A DNA stretch of 44,830 nt from an alpha proteobacterium HIMB59 (GTDB lineage Bacteria; Pseudomonadota; Alphaproteobacteria; HIMB59), in the NCBI GenBank assembly GCA_004321805.1, contig SGZV01000011.1, forward strand, positions 1-44,830. The letters are read 5' to 3'. A program made the position numbers and the translations under genes. Under the pieces are notes generated by a model. The model had not been told where the DNA came from. It worked only from the letters and a program-made list of their open reading frames with translations, and did not search any database. Below, piece after piece: positions 7,722 to 16,475 of this stretch (position 1 is the first letter of the stretch; every line of letters begins with the position of its first letter).

Positions 7722-8752
7722 TGAAGTTAGGAATTCTTGGTGGTGGCCAATTAGGTATGATGATGTGTCAAGCAGCCAAAAATATTGACATATCAACAGT
7801 AGTTTACTCAGACAGCATTGACTCACCCGCTATTAATTTTTCTGAAAAACATTTTATTGATAAGTATGATAATTTTTTAAAAATAGATGATTTTATAAAA
7901 AATTGTGATGTAATCACTTTTGAATTTGAAAACATCCCTTTCGAAACGCTACAATATATAAATTCGAAAATTGATGTATTCCCATCACCAAAAGTTAATA
8001 ATATTATTCAAGATCGATTAAGTGAAAAGAATTTTATTAATAATTTAAATATCTCTACCGTTCCTTTTATCAAAGTTAATCATCAAGATGATTTAAAAAA
8101 TTTATCAAATGATTTTTTCCCTGCCATATTAAAAACGCGAAGATTAGGATATGATGGTAAAGGTCAACAAATTTTTCAAAATAAATTAGATATACCTAAG
8201 ATAAATTCTGATAAATATATTCTTGAAAAAAAAATAAACCTCAGGCAAGAAATATCTGTTGTCACTGTGAGGTATCAAAATGGAACAATGTATTCATATA
8301 TCCCGATAGATAATACTCATAGAAATCAAATACTTGATAAATCTATTTCTCCTGCAATTGTAAATAAAATAATAAAAGAAAAATCTTTAGAATGGTCTAA
8401 AGAAATTATTTCGAATTTAAATTATGTTGGAGTTATTTGTATAGAGTATTTTATAAATGAAAAAGATGAACTTTTTGTAAATGAAATTGCTCCAAGAGTT
8501 CACAATTCAGGTCATCTGACCATTGAGTCTTACAATATCAGTCAGTTTGAGTCACATGTAAGGGCAGTTTGTAATATTGAGCCTATTGAGCCTAAAATGA
8601 TCTTTGCTGCAGAAATGCAAAATATTCTAGGAGAAGATATTTCTAAATATCGAGAAAAAGAAATTCATGTAAACTCATATTTTCATGATTATTTTAAAAA
8701 AGAAGCGAAATCAGGCCGTAAAATGGGTCATATAACAAAAATAATTACTTAA
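7721..8752 (+). CDS. purK: 5-(carboxyamino)imidazole ribonucleotide synthase
   Basis: This ATP-grasp enzyme carboxylates AIR to N5-CAIR, the substrate of PurE. The 343 residues start with GILGGGQLGMMM. The ATP-grasp lid has LKTRRLGYDGKGQ (about 140-152), and the catalytic domain ends with FVNEIAPRVHNSGHLTIES (about 252-270). It is slightly shorter at the C-terminus than E. coli PurK. It overlaps purE by one base. Its stop is shared with the convergent pyrC through the palindrome TTAA at 8749-8752. Confidence 0.97.
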   Translation: MKLGILGGGQLGMMMCQAAKNIDISTVVYSDSIDSPAINFSEKHFIDKYDNFLKIDDFIKNCDVITFEFENIPFETLQYINSKIDVFPSPKVNNIIQDRLSEKNFINNLNISTVPFIKVNHQDDLKNLSNDFFPAILKTRRLGYDGKGQQIFQNKLDIPKINSDKYILEKKINLRQEISVVTVRYQNGTMYSYIPIDNTHRNQILDKSISPAIVNKIIKEKSLEWSKEIISNLNYVGVICIEYFINEKDELFVNEIAPRVHNSGHLTIESYNISQFESHVRAVCNIEPIEPKMIFAAEMQNILGEDISKYREKEIHVNSYFHDYFKKEAKSGRKMGHITKIIT

Positions 8753-9762
8753 ATCCTGGTCCATAAATTTTTATAAAAGTTATAGTTAATTAAGTAGTCA
8801 TCTTGAAATTTTGTATATTTTTGGAATTTTGCTGTTTTATTTCTTTTATATTTACAAAGTTTTTTATCGTAATCTAGTCCGTAGTGATTTGACCCATTAA
8901 TAGTCAAAAACTTATTGAGATTATCAGTTTTTTTATTAGACCAAAAAAACTCTAAGATATTCGAAGTGGCATATTTAGTTGAGTAAACACCAGCACAACA
9001 AGAATCTGCAAATTTAGCTTTTTTAAGATGGGGGGCTGAGTCAGATCCAAAAAAAAACTGTTTATGTCCTGATAGAGCTACTTTTTGAAGTTCTTTTTGA
9101 TGTTTATGATTTTTAATAATTGGCTTGCAGAATAACTCAGGTCTTAGATTGCTCCCCAAAAAGGTGTAAGTATTTTCCAGTAAATGGTGTGTAGTTATAG
9201 TAGCAGCTATGTTTTTATGGGATTTAACAAATTTGACTGAGTCTTTTGTAGTTATGTGCTCTAATGTGATTTTTAATGATTTAAAATTACTGATAATCCA
9301 AGAAAGTTCATTATCAAGAAATTTTTTTTCTCTTTCAAAAGGATCATCATTATGATGAACATGTTCTCCATGGATGCAAAGAGGAATATTATGTTTTTCC
9401 AAAAATTCAAAATACTTAGACATTTTTTTTATATCTTGAACACCAGAGCTAGAATTGGTAGTTGCATTGAGAGGATATAATTTTACAGCTGAAAAAAGAT
9501 TTAATTTATGCATCTTTTTTAAATCCTTAAGATTACATTCGCTATTTAGATAGATAGTAAATAATATCTGAGAACCTTTATTGTACTTTAAGATGTGTTT
9601 TTTGTATTTAAGTAAAAGATTACTGTTTGTAATAGACCTTGAAAGATTAGGCATAACTAATATTTTTTGAAAGTATTTATTATTTTCTTTTAAAACAAAT
9701 TTAGCTAAATTTCCCTCACGCAAATGAACGTGAAAATCGCAGGGCTTAAAAATTTTGAGCAT
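8749..9762 (-). CDS. pyrC: Dihydroorotase, class II (E. coli PyrC type)
   Basis: This enzyme cyclises carbamoyl-aspartate to dihydroorotate. It is an amidohydrolase of 337 residues. Metal-site motifs are visible in order: DFHVHLR (9-15), the carbamylated lysine in AVKLYP (about 93), CIHGEH (about 132), TLEHIT (about 167) and the catalytic Asp in FFGSDSAPH (about 238). This is the single-domain class II form, distinct from the longer class I/III dihydroorotases also found in alphaproteobacteria. It is downstream of and overlaps the glycosyltransferase gene by 17 bases, and it converges on purK. Confidence 0.93.
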   Translation of the reverse strand: MLKIFKPCDFHVHLREGNLAKFVLKENNKYFQKILVMPNLSRSITNSNLLLKYKKHILKYNKGSQILFTIYLNSECNLKDLKKMHKLNLFSAVKLYPLNATTNSSSGVQDIKKMSKYFEFLEKHNIPLCIHGEHVHHNDDPFEREKKFLDNELSWIISNFKSLKITLEHITTKDSVKFVKSHKNIAATITTHHLLENTYTFLGSNLRPELFCKPIIKNHKHQKELQKVALSGHKQFFFGSDSAPHLKKAKFADSCCAGVYSTKYATSNILEFFWSNKKTDNLNKFLTINGSNHYGLDYDKKLCKYKRNKTAKFQKYTKFQDDYLINYNFYKNLWTRI

Positions 9763-10666
9763 TTAAGATTGTATCGATATTGTTGATAACATCATTATAG
9801 GCAACATCCTCCATTAGACAATTATTTAAAGTAAAGTTTTCTGTTTTTTTTATTAAATCATTATAGCTTTCTGAAGATCTTACTAGATAACAATTTTCAA
9901 ATATTTTTGGAAAATAAATATCATCATTAGTTGGACCAAATAAACCAATAGTAGGAGTATTTGCCAGAGCAGACATATGCATCATAGAAGAGTCATTACC
10001 AATAAATAATCTTGATTTTAATAATAGCCCATAATCATTTAAAATGTGTTGTGTACCGCAACGATTTACAACTTTATCACCTAATTTAGACTTAAATTCT
10101 TCAAACTTATCGCTCTCCTCTTTAGAACCTAATACATAAATTTTATTTATACCTTTATCTATTAAGTATTCGGCTATTTTAATATAGTTATTTGTAGGCC
10201 ATTCTTTGGGTGGCCAATTAGCAAATGGGGCTAAGCATGCATAGTTTGAGTTTGGAAAAATTTTCCTAACTCTATCTGTAAAGATTTTACAATCTTTTTT
10301 TATATCAGTTTCATATTTATCATGAATTTGACTATAAATATTTTGATTTTTTTTCATTTTAAAAACTGTTCTTTTTTTTGATCTCAAAAAATACGAAATT
10401 AAGGATGATCTAAAATCAAAAATTTCATCAAATCTAAAAGGGGCAAGTTCCTTGTATAATTTCCACCAATGTAAATTATATTTTTCTTTTTTAAGTATTA
10501 TTCTTCTGATGATATTTGGATAATCATCATAAATTGGTAGAGGAAGAGGGCCTGATACTAGAGTTATCTGAATATCTTTTTTATTTTTTCTTATGTATTT
10601 ATTTAGAACTTGAAGATTTATTAGAGAGTCCCCTATTCTATTTGAAGAAATGAATAATAAATGCAT
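9746..10666 (-). CDS. Glycosyltransferase family 9 (heptosyltransferase-like)
   Basis: This resembles ADP-heptose:LPS heptosyltransferases. The C-terminal nucleotide-sugar site reads IGNDSSMMHMSALANTPTIGLFGPT (roughly 220-245 of the protein), and the N-terminus has RIGDSLI, the GT9 substrate-loop signature. An ATG at 10666 is preferred over one 24 bases further upstream, because it places FISSNRIGDSLI at the usual distance from the N-terminus; the protein is then 306 residues. It probably transfers a sugar to lipopolysaccharide core. No other LPS genes adjoin it, and pyrC overlaps its end. The exact sugar is not predictable. Confidence 0.85.
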   Translation of the reverse strand: MHLLFISSNRIGDSLINLQVLNKYIRKNKKDIQITLVSGPLPLPIYDDYPNIIRRIILKKEKYNLHWWKLYKELAPFRFDEIFDFRSSLISYFLRSKKRTVFKMKKNQNIYSQIHDKYETDIKKDCKIFTDRVRKIFPNSNYACLAPFANWPPKEWPTNNYIKIAEYLIDKGINKIYVLGSKEESDKFEEFKSKLGDKVVNRCGTQHILNDYGLLLKSRLFIGNDSSMMHMSALANTPTIGLFGPTNDDIYFPKIFENCYLVRSSESYNDLIKKTENFTLNNCLMEDVAYNDVINNIDTILNAQNF

Positions 10667-10693
10667 ATATATTAAATATAAATAATACATTAC

Positions 10694-11323
10694 ATGAAAA
10701 TTAAAACATTTAATCCAATAAAAATTATAATTACCGGTGAAGAAAAATATGAATTTTTACAAAATCTAATTACAAACGATTTGAATAAAATAGAAGATAT
10801 AATTTATAGCTACTTATTGACACCTCAAGGTAAAATATTTGTTGAATTACAAATTAAGAAGAGAGAGGATTCTCTAGAATTATTTTGTACTAATGATCAA
10901 GTTGGTATTTTTGATTACTTACAAAAATATTCAAAATTATCAGAAGTAAATTTAGAGAAGAAAATATCTTTAGATATAGATATTAATGAAAAATATTTTA
11001 CTGATTTACTTTCTAAGGGCTTAATTGACTCTAATGTCCTTCCTCATTCTTCTTTTAATCCCTCAGAAATATCACCTAGTTATATAGATTATAAAAAAGG
11101 TTGTTATGTTGGCCAAGAGGTAGTTTCGAGGATTAAACACCGACAATTAAACAGTAAATCAATAATAGTTTTTCAAAATTTATTTTTTGATGAGTCAAAA
11201 AAAATAGATAATTTTAAAATCATTTTAAAAATAAAGGATTTTTTTATTGTTAGATTGCCAATCAATACTGATTTTGAAAGATTTGAAAATGATTATGGCT
11301 TAAAAAAAATAGATGCTACTTAA
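10694..11323 (+). CDS. ygfZ: Folate-binding protein YgfZ
   Basis: YgfZ proteins are tetrahydrofolate-dependent factors that help maintain or repair certain Fe-S enzymes. The diagnostic motif KGCYVGQEVVSR lies at 135-146 with the conserved Cys137. The N-terminal half has the GcvT-like fold (FLQNLITNDL, 21-30; LTPQGKI, 42-48). At 209 residues it is much shorter than E. coli YgfZ (326) and short even for alphaproteobacteria, so the C-terminal barrel is reduced. It diverges from the glycosyltransferase across 27 bases and converges with glyS, overlapping by eight bases. Confidence 0.88.
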   Translation: MKIKTFNPIKIIITGEEKYEFLQNLITNDLNKIEDIIYSYLLTPQGKIFVELQIKKREDSLELFCTNDQVGIFDYLQKYSKLSEVNLEKKISLDIDINEKYFTDLLSKGLIDSNVLPHSSFNPSEISPSYIDYKKGCYVGQEVVSRIKHRQLNSKSIIVFQNLFFDESKKIDNFKIILKIKDFFIVRLPINTDFERFENDYGLKKIDAT

Positions 11324-12665
11324 AGTAATTCATATAAAAGTTTTCAACTTCTGATAAATTCACTCTTTCTTGTTTCATGGTGTCCCTATCGCGAATAGTT
11401 ACTGATTGATTTTCAAGACTTTCAAAATCTATCGTAATGCACATAGGAGTTCCAATTTCATCATGTCTACGATAATTTTTTCCTATATTTCCTGAATTTT
11501 CTACCATTACCCTTCCTAGACCTAATGCTTGCAAGTTTGATTTTACCTTATGCGCTAAATTTACTAGATCCGCATTATTTCTTTTGAGAGGAATGATAGC
11601 AGCTTTTATAGGCGATAAATGAGATCTTAATTTTAATAATGTTCGATTATTTTCTGGCTCTTCAGTATAAGCTTCATTTAATATAGCTAAGACGCCTCTT
11701 TCTACACCTGCTGATGGTTCTATTACAAATGGAATAAACCATTCTTTTTTTTCTAAATCTTGTATTGCTAACTTAGTAGTAGAATTTTTATTTTCTTGAA
11801 CATAAGCTTGAATACTAAAGTCATTTTGATTTTTTGTATGAGAGCCCAAATCAAAGTCTGTTCTGTTTGCCACACCCTCAAGCTCCTCTAAGCCATGTGG
11901 AAATTGATACATAATATCAAATGTTGCCTTAGAGTAGTGAGATAATTCCTCTTTTTCTACTTCAAGTAACTTTAATTTATCGGACGCTATACCTTGTTTG
12001 GACCACCATTTTAATCTTTGATCTAACCAATATTGATGCCATTTTTCATCAGTTCCTGGCTTCACGAAAAATTCTAATTCCATTTGTTCAAATTCCCTAA
12101 CTCTAAATATGAAATTTCGAGGTGTGATTTCATTTCTAAATGCCTTGCCTATTTGTGCTATACCAAATGGCGGTGTTCTACTAGTTGAGTCAACAATATT
12201 TTTAAAGTTAACAAAAATTTGTTGAGCAGTTTCTGGTCTTAAATAGGCAAATGAGCTTCCATCATCTATAGGACCAATAGCTGTTTTAAACATAAGATTA
12301 AATGGCCTAGGATCAGTTAAGTCTTTAGATTTACAAGAAGGACATTCTCCATTTTCAATTTGATCGTCTCTCCATCTAGATTTACATTTTTTACAATCTA
12401 CTAGGGGATCAGTAAAAGTGTCTTCATGACCAGAATGTCTTAGTACAAAAGGTGACGTTAAAATAGTAGAGTCCAAACCTTCAACATCATCTCGTTCATA
12501 GATCATAGACTTCCACCATGAATTTTTAAGATTTATTTTTAATTCTGTTCCTATTGGGCCAAAATCATAAAGCCCTTTCATTCCACCATAAATATCATTG
12601 GAGGGAAAAATAACCCCCCTTCTCTTGCACAGAGATACCAAATCTTCCATGGTTTTAGCAGTCAT
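11316..12665 (-). CDS. glyS: Glycyl-tRNA synthetase, homodimeric (alpha2) type
   Basis: This enzyme charges tRNA-Gly. It is a single-chain class II synthetase of 449 residues, not the alpha2beta2 GlyQ/GlyS form of most proteobacteria. Motif 2 is FRNEITPR (about 176), motif 3 GVERGVLAIL (about 323), and the C-terminal anticodon-binding domain starts near 350. A Cys-rich insertion CKKC...CPSC (about 87-110) looks like a zinc ribbon, as in thermophile and eukaryotic alpha2 enzymes. Its start is two bases from the stop of the upstream peptidase gene, so the two are probably one transcript. Confidence 0.95.
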   Translation of the reverse strand: MTAKTMEDLVSLCKRRGVIFPSNDIYGGMKGLYDFGPIGTELKINLKNSWWKSMIYERDDVEGLDSTILTSPFVLRHSGHEDTFTDPLVDCKKCKSRWRDDQIENGECPSCKSKDLTDPRPFNLMFKTAIGPIDDGSSFAYLRPETAQQIFVNFKNIVDSTSRTPPFGIAQIGKAFRNEITPRNFIFRVREFEQMELEFFVKPGTDEKWHQYWLDQRLKWWSKQGIASDKLKLLEVEKEELSHYSKATFDIMYQFPHGLEELEGVANRTDFDLGSHTKNQNDFSIQAYVQENKNSTTKLAIQDLEKKEWFIPFVIEPSAGVERGVLAILNEAYTEEPENNRTLLKLRSHLSPIKAAIIPLKRNNADLVNLAHKVKSNLQALGLGRVMVENSGNIGKNYRRHDEIGTPMCITIDFESLENQSVTIRDRDTMKQERVNLSEVENFYMNYFK

Positions 12666-12667
12666 GA

Positions 12668-13462
12668 TTATAATCCAAATTTATTGAGCAGAATCTCTTC
12701 TTTTACTTTTAGTAATAAATCTTCAGAGTTTAAAGTTGAAATCCCCAAACCTAGTTTTTGTTTAAATGATTTTGGTTGTTTGATTTTTTTTATTTTTGTT
12801 TTTTCTCCAAATTTTGTTTTAAAAAAAGATGCTTCAGAAGAAATACCATCAATTAATCCTAAATTTTTTGCCTCAGAAGAAAGCCAAAATGATCCTGAAA
12901 ATACAGTTTTATTGTCATTTTCCTTAATTTTTCTTTTTCTTCTTGTTAAAACCCAATCAATAAAATTCTGATGTATTTGCTTTTGCAAATTTTTTAATTT
13001 TATCTCATCTTTTTTGTTAATCTTCTCAAAAGGATCTAAAAAACTTTTATTATCACCAGCTGTAAAAATTCTTCTCTCTACACCAATTTTTTTAATTAGT
13101 TCAGTAAAACCAAATCCTCCAGAAATGACGCCAATTGATCCAACTATAGAATTTATATCAGCATAAATCTCATCAGCTGAACATGCCAACCAATATCCTC
13201 CTGATGCAGCAACATCTTCAACAAAGCAATAGCATTTAATCTTTTTCTTAATACAAATTTCACGAATTTTTTGTGCAATAAGAGATGATTGAACAGGAGA
13301 TCCACCTGGAGAATTAACTACAATTGAGAGAGCATCAAATTTCATTTTTCGTAATTTTCCAAAAAGAGTATTTAAATTATCAATGTTTAATGGAGCTCTT
13401 CCTCCAGAGGCAATCATCCCTTTTAAATCAATTGAAACTATTGTTTTTTGAGATGAAAACAT
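12668..13462 (-). CDS. S49-family serine protease (SppA/SohB-like)
   Basis: This is a signal-peptide-peptidase-like protease using a Ser/Lys dyad. VNSPGGSP (49-56) is the oxyanion region, Ser87 in VAASGGYW is the predicted nucleophile, and Lys139 in GDNKSFLDPF is the predicted general base. The 52-residue spacing matches SohB. SIVGSIGVISGG (105-116) is conserved. The protein has 264 residues and no N-terminal membrane anchor in this frame, unlike E. coli SohB. It is probably peripheral or cytoplasmic. Its start overlaps the end of the methyltransferase gene by a base. Confidence 0.88.
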   Translation of the reverse strand: MFSSQKTIVSIDLKGMIASGGRAPLNIDNLNTLFGKLRKMKFDALSIVVNSPGGSPVQSSLIAQKIREICIKKKIKCYCFVEDVAASGGYWLACSADEIYADINSIVGSIGVISGGFGFTELIKKIGVERRIFTAGDNKSFLDPFEKINKKDEIKLKNLQKQIHQNFIDWVLTRRKRKIKENDNKTVFSGSFWLSSEAKNLGLIDGISSEASFFKTKFGEKTKIKKIKQPKSFKQKLGLGISTLNSEDLLLKVKEEILLNKFGL

Positions 13463-14169
13463 TATTTAAACCAGTTTTTTATATCCTTTGAATATTCTGA
13501 AGAATTTGTATGAATAATAAAATCATTTTCTATTTTTTCTACATATTTCTCATTTTTATTTATTGATATTAAGACATTCTTTGGTTTAGAGCCCTTAAAA
13601 GATAATAGTGGAGTAATAGTTAATTTACACAAGGTCTTACTAAAAAAACTTCTCATATATTCAAGATTTTCATATCTATTGATGATATATGCAGTTCCGA
13701 GAGGACTGAGATAATTTAATAATGAACAAAACCATAAATCTAATTTTTTCTGAGTTATATATTTAGCATCACGAATAGAGGGGTTAAGTGATTTGATGAC
13801 CGTATTTTCAAAAAAGAAAGGTGGATTTGTGAGTATTAAATCAAAGAAGCCATTAAATTGATCATAAAACTGCCCTACATCACCATTAAAATATTTTAAA
13901 TTAATAAAGTTATTTTTTTCTTTATTTCTAAATGCAAGGCCATGATGAATTTTATTTTTTTCAATTCCAATGACATTACTATTAGGGTATCGATAGGCTA
14001 CAATTAATGATATGGGTCCACATCCAGCACCTAAGTCTAATATATTTAAATCGGAAGCTTGCGCTTTTGATGCTAAAATAATTGGTTCAATACCACTGCG
14101 ATAACCATATTTAGGTTGGAAATAAATAATTTTGCCATCTAGTAAATAATCTTTAGTGTATAAATTCAT
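13462..14169 (-). CDS. TrmN6-like N6-adenine methyltransferase
   Basis: This is a Rossmann-fold AdoMet methyltransferase of 235 residues. LDLGAGCGPISL (about 45-56) is the AdoMet site, and NPPFF (about 114-118) is the catalytic NPPY/F motif of enzymes that methylate exocyclic amino groups. The N-terminal FQPKYGYRSGIEPIILA is typical of the tRNA1(Val) adenine-N6 methylase group (YfiC/TrmN6). tRNA is the likely substrate, but the family has divergent members. Its ATG is five bases from that of the divergent polyprenyl synthase. Confidence 0.85.
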   Translation of the reverse strand: MNLYTKDYLLDGKIIYFQPKYGYRSGIEPIILASKAQASDLNILDLGAGCGPISLIVAYRYPNSNVIGIEKNKIHHGLAFRNKEKNNFINLKYFNGDVGQFYDQFNGFFDLILTNPPFFFENTVIKSLNPSIRDAKYITQKKLDLWFCSLLNYLSPLGTAYIINRYENLEYMRSFFSKTLCKLTITPLLSFKGSKPKNVLISINKNEKYVEKIENDFIIHTNSSEYSKDIKNWFK

Positions 14170-14174
14170 AATTA

Positions 14175-15173
14175 ATGAAAAACTTAAAATTTGATGAAAC
14201 TATACTATCTATACATAAAGAAATTCAAGTAAAGTTAAAGAAAACTAATATAAAAATAGATAATTATATAAAGAGCGATATTCCAGTTATACCTAAATTA
14301 AGTAAATATTTTTTTAACAAAAGAGGAAAACAACTAAGGCCCGTACTATGTTTGCTCTCAAGTAAAATGATAAATAAAGAATATTCGAATTTAAAATCTG
14401 ACATAAGCATGGCTGCAGCATTAGAATTCATCCATGCCGCAACACTTCTACATGATGATGTTATTGATAAAGGCAAAACAAGAAGAGGTCAAAGAAGTGT
14501 TAATGATATTTGGAATAATAAATTTAGTGTCCTGTTAGGTGATTTTATGTTTTCAAAATCATTTCAATTGATGACCGAAGCTCAGTCTTTAAAAGCAATG
14601 GAGTCCCTCGCTAATGTAAGTGCTAAAATATCCGAAGGTGAATTTCTTCAAATGTCTAATGAAAATAATACATCATTATCAATTAGTGAATACATGCAGA
14701 TAATTTCATTAAAAACAGCAGAATTATTTGGAGCAGCAATGAAAATTCCTGCAATTCTAACTGACAAAAATAATAAAATTATAGAACAATTAAATTTTGT
14801 TGGTATTAATTTTGGAATGATATTTCAAATAATTGATGATCATTTAGATTATTTTGGAACTTACAAAACAGGTAAGTCTAAAGGTCAGGATTTTTTTGAG
14901 GGTAAAATAACGCTACCAATCATAATATTATTAAAAAAAGCTAATTTAGATGAAAAAAAATTACTGAAAAAAATATTTCACAACAAAAAAAGAACAAAAA
15001 AAGATTTTCTTAAAACTTTAGCTTTATTAGAAAAATATAATGTTGAAAGCATATCCTTAAAATACGCTAATAATTTGAAGCAAAAATCCAAAAATATTTT
15101 AAAAAGATTTAAGAATCGGCCCTCTTATTTGTTGGGTGAGCTTTTAGATACGTCTATTAATAGAAAAAATTAA
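14175..15173 (+). CDS. ispB: Polyprenyl diphosphate synthase (long-chain, quinone side chain)
   Basis: This trans-prenyltransferase extends farnesyl-PP with isopentenyl-PP to make the ubiquinone tail. FARM is LLHDDVIDKGKTRRG (about 91-105) and SARM is IIDDHLDYFG (about 218-227). GKQLRPVLC lies at about 51-59. The small residues before the first Asp-rich motif fit a long-chain product, but the chain length (octa-, nona- or decaprenyl) cannot be read safely. At 332 residues it is normal. It ends in TTAA (15170-15173), which is also the stop of panB. Confidence 0.93.
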   Translation: MKNLKFDETILSIHKEIQVKLKKTNIKIDNYIKSDIPVIPKLSKYFFNKRGKQLRPVLCLLSSKMINKEYSNLKSDISMAAALEFIHAATLLHDDVIDKGKTRRGQRSVNDIWNNKFSVLLGDFMFSKSFQLMTEAQSLKAMESLANVSAKISEGEFLQMSNENNTSLSISEYMQIISLKTAELFGAAMKIPAILTDKNNKIIEQLNFVGINFGMIFQIIDDHLDYFGTYKTGKSKGQDFFEGKITLPIIILLKKANLDEKKLLKKIFHNKKRTKKDFLKTLALLEKYNVESISLKYANNLKQKSKNILKRFKNRPSYLLGELLDTSINRKN

Positions 15174-15958
15174 TCGTAACGAAAATTCTTATTGGGAAAT
15201 TTAACTCGATCTATTTCCGTAACATATTTTTTAACAGCATGTTTTATTTTATCAGAGAGATTTAAATATTTTTTCACAAATTTTGGATGATATTCAGTAA
15301 ACATTCCTAGCATATCCTCAGAGACTAATATTTGACCATCACAAAATTCAGAAGCGCCAATACCAATAGTAGGTATTTTTGTAATTTCAGTAATTTTTTT
15401 TGCAATATTCGTTTTCATTCCTTCTAATAATAGAGCAACTGCTCCAGAGTTTTGTAATTTAATGCTATCATCAATAATTTTATCTAGATCTTTTTTGTTT
15501 TTACCATAAATCTTAAAATTTTTTGATGATGTAAATTTCTGAGGTTGTAAACCCAAGTGTGCCATTACTGGTATGTTCAATTTTTTTAATTTTTGGATAA
15601 CATTAATTAGTTCTGCATTACCCTCAATTTTTACTCCATCACATCCTGTTTTTTTAAAAATATTTTTAACTCTAGTTATCATCTCTTTTTCATCAAATTT
15701 TTTTTGAAAAGGTAGGTCAAAAAAAACAAGGGATTTTTCAGCTGCTTTTTTTACAGCTTTTGCATGATTGATCATCATTTGATCTGTTATATTGCGGGTA
15801 TTGTCCATTCCATATAAAACCATACCCATTGAGTCACCGACAAGAATAATATCAACTAAGCCATCAATGATTTTTGTGAAATTGTAACTATAAGACGTTA
15901 AACATGAAATTTTTCTTTTGTTTTTTTTATCAAATACTGATTTAATCTTTTTTTCCAT
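15170..15958 (-). CDS. panB: 3-methyl-2-oxobutanoate hydroxymethyltransferase
   Basis: This is the first step of pantothenate synthesis, moving a hydroxymethyl group from methylene-THF to ketoisovalerate, a product of the ilv genes further along. The 262-residue barrel shows CLTSYSYNFTKI (about 19-30), VGDSMGMVLYG with the metal-binding Asp (about 41-51), GVKIEG (about 113), PVMAHLGLQPQ (about 134) and GIGAS near the C-terminus. No other pan gene is in the window. The ATG uses 15958-15956 and shares the tetramer CATG with the apt start on the other strand, so its promoter should lie inside apt. Confidence 0.95.
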   Translation of the reverse strand: MEKKIKSVFDKKNKRKISCLTSYSYNFTKIIDGLVDIILVGDSMGMVLYGMDNTRNITDQMMINHAKAVKKAAEKSLVFFDLPFQKKFDEKEMITRVKNIFKKTGCDGVKIEGNAELINVIQKLKKLNIPVMAHLGLQPQKFTSSKNFKIYGKNKKDLDKIIDDSIKLQNSGAVALLLEGMKTNIAKKITEITKIPTIGIGASEFCDGQILVSEDMLGMFTEYHPKFVKKYLNLSDKIKHAVKKYVTEIDRVKFPNKNFRYD

Positions 15959-16475
15959 GTCTCAAACTTTAAAAAGTATTCGGATTATAAAAGACTTTCC
16001 CAAAAAGGGTATTTCTTTTTATGATATTTCTACAATTTTATCTAATCCTTCAAAGTTTTATATGGTTGTTAATAAAATGTCTAAAGAAGTACAAAAAATT
16101 AATGCAGATACAATAGTAGGAATAGACTCTAGAGGTTTTATATTTGCTTCTGCAGTCGCTTATAAATTAAAAAAAAAACTGGTGATGATTAGAAAAAAAG
16201 GAAAGCTTCCAGGTAAAACATTCTCAATAAAATACAATCTAGAATATGGCTCTAGTCAATTGGAAATGCAAAAAGACATGATAATAAAAAAAGATAAAGT
16301 CGTAATAATAGATGATATTTTTGCTACAAGTGGAACAATGAAAGCGTCTATCAACTTAATTAAAAGATCAAAAGCCAGTATTAAAGGGATTATTGTTTTA
16401 TTAGAATTGAGCTTTTTAAATGGGAGATCAAAAATCAAAGAAAATTTAATTAGCTTAGAAAAAGTTAATATCTAG
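15957..16475 (+). CDS. apt: Adenine phosphoribosyltransferase
   Basis: This purine-salvage enzyme makes AMP from adenine and PRPP. IKDFPKKGISFYDIST (about 11-26) is the family N-terminus, and VVIIDDIFATSGT (about 117-129) is the PRPP-binding loop. The ATG at 15957 gives 172 residues, the usual length. An upstream in-frame ATG at 15918 would add only residues antisense to panB and is rejected. Start: see the shared CATG with panB. The 3' end overlaps the convergent DUF6165 gene by 11 bases. Confidence 0.94.
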   Translation: MSQTLKSIRIIKDFPKKGISFYDISTILSNPSKFYMVVNKMSKEVQKINADTIVGIDSRGFIFASAVAYKLKKKLVMIRKKGKLPGKTFSIKYNLEYGSSQLEMQKDMIIKKDKVVIIDDIFATSGTMKASINLIKRSKASIKGIIVLLELSFLNGRSKIKENLISLEKVNI

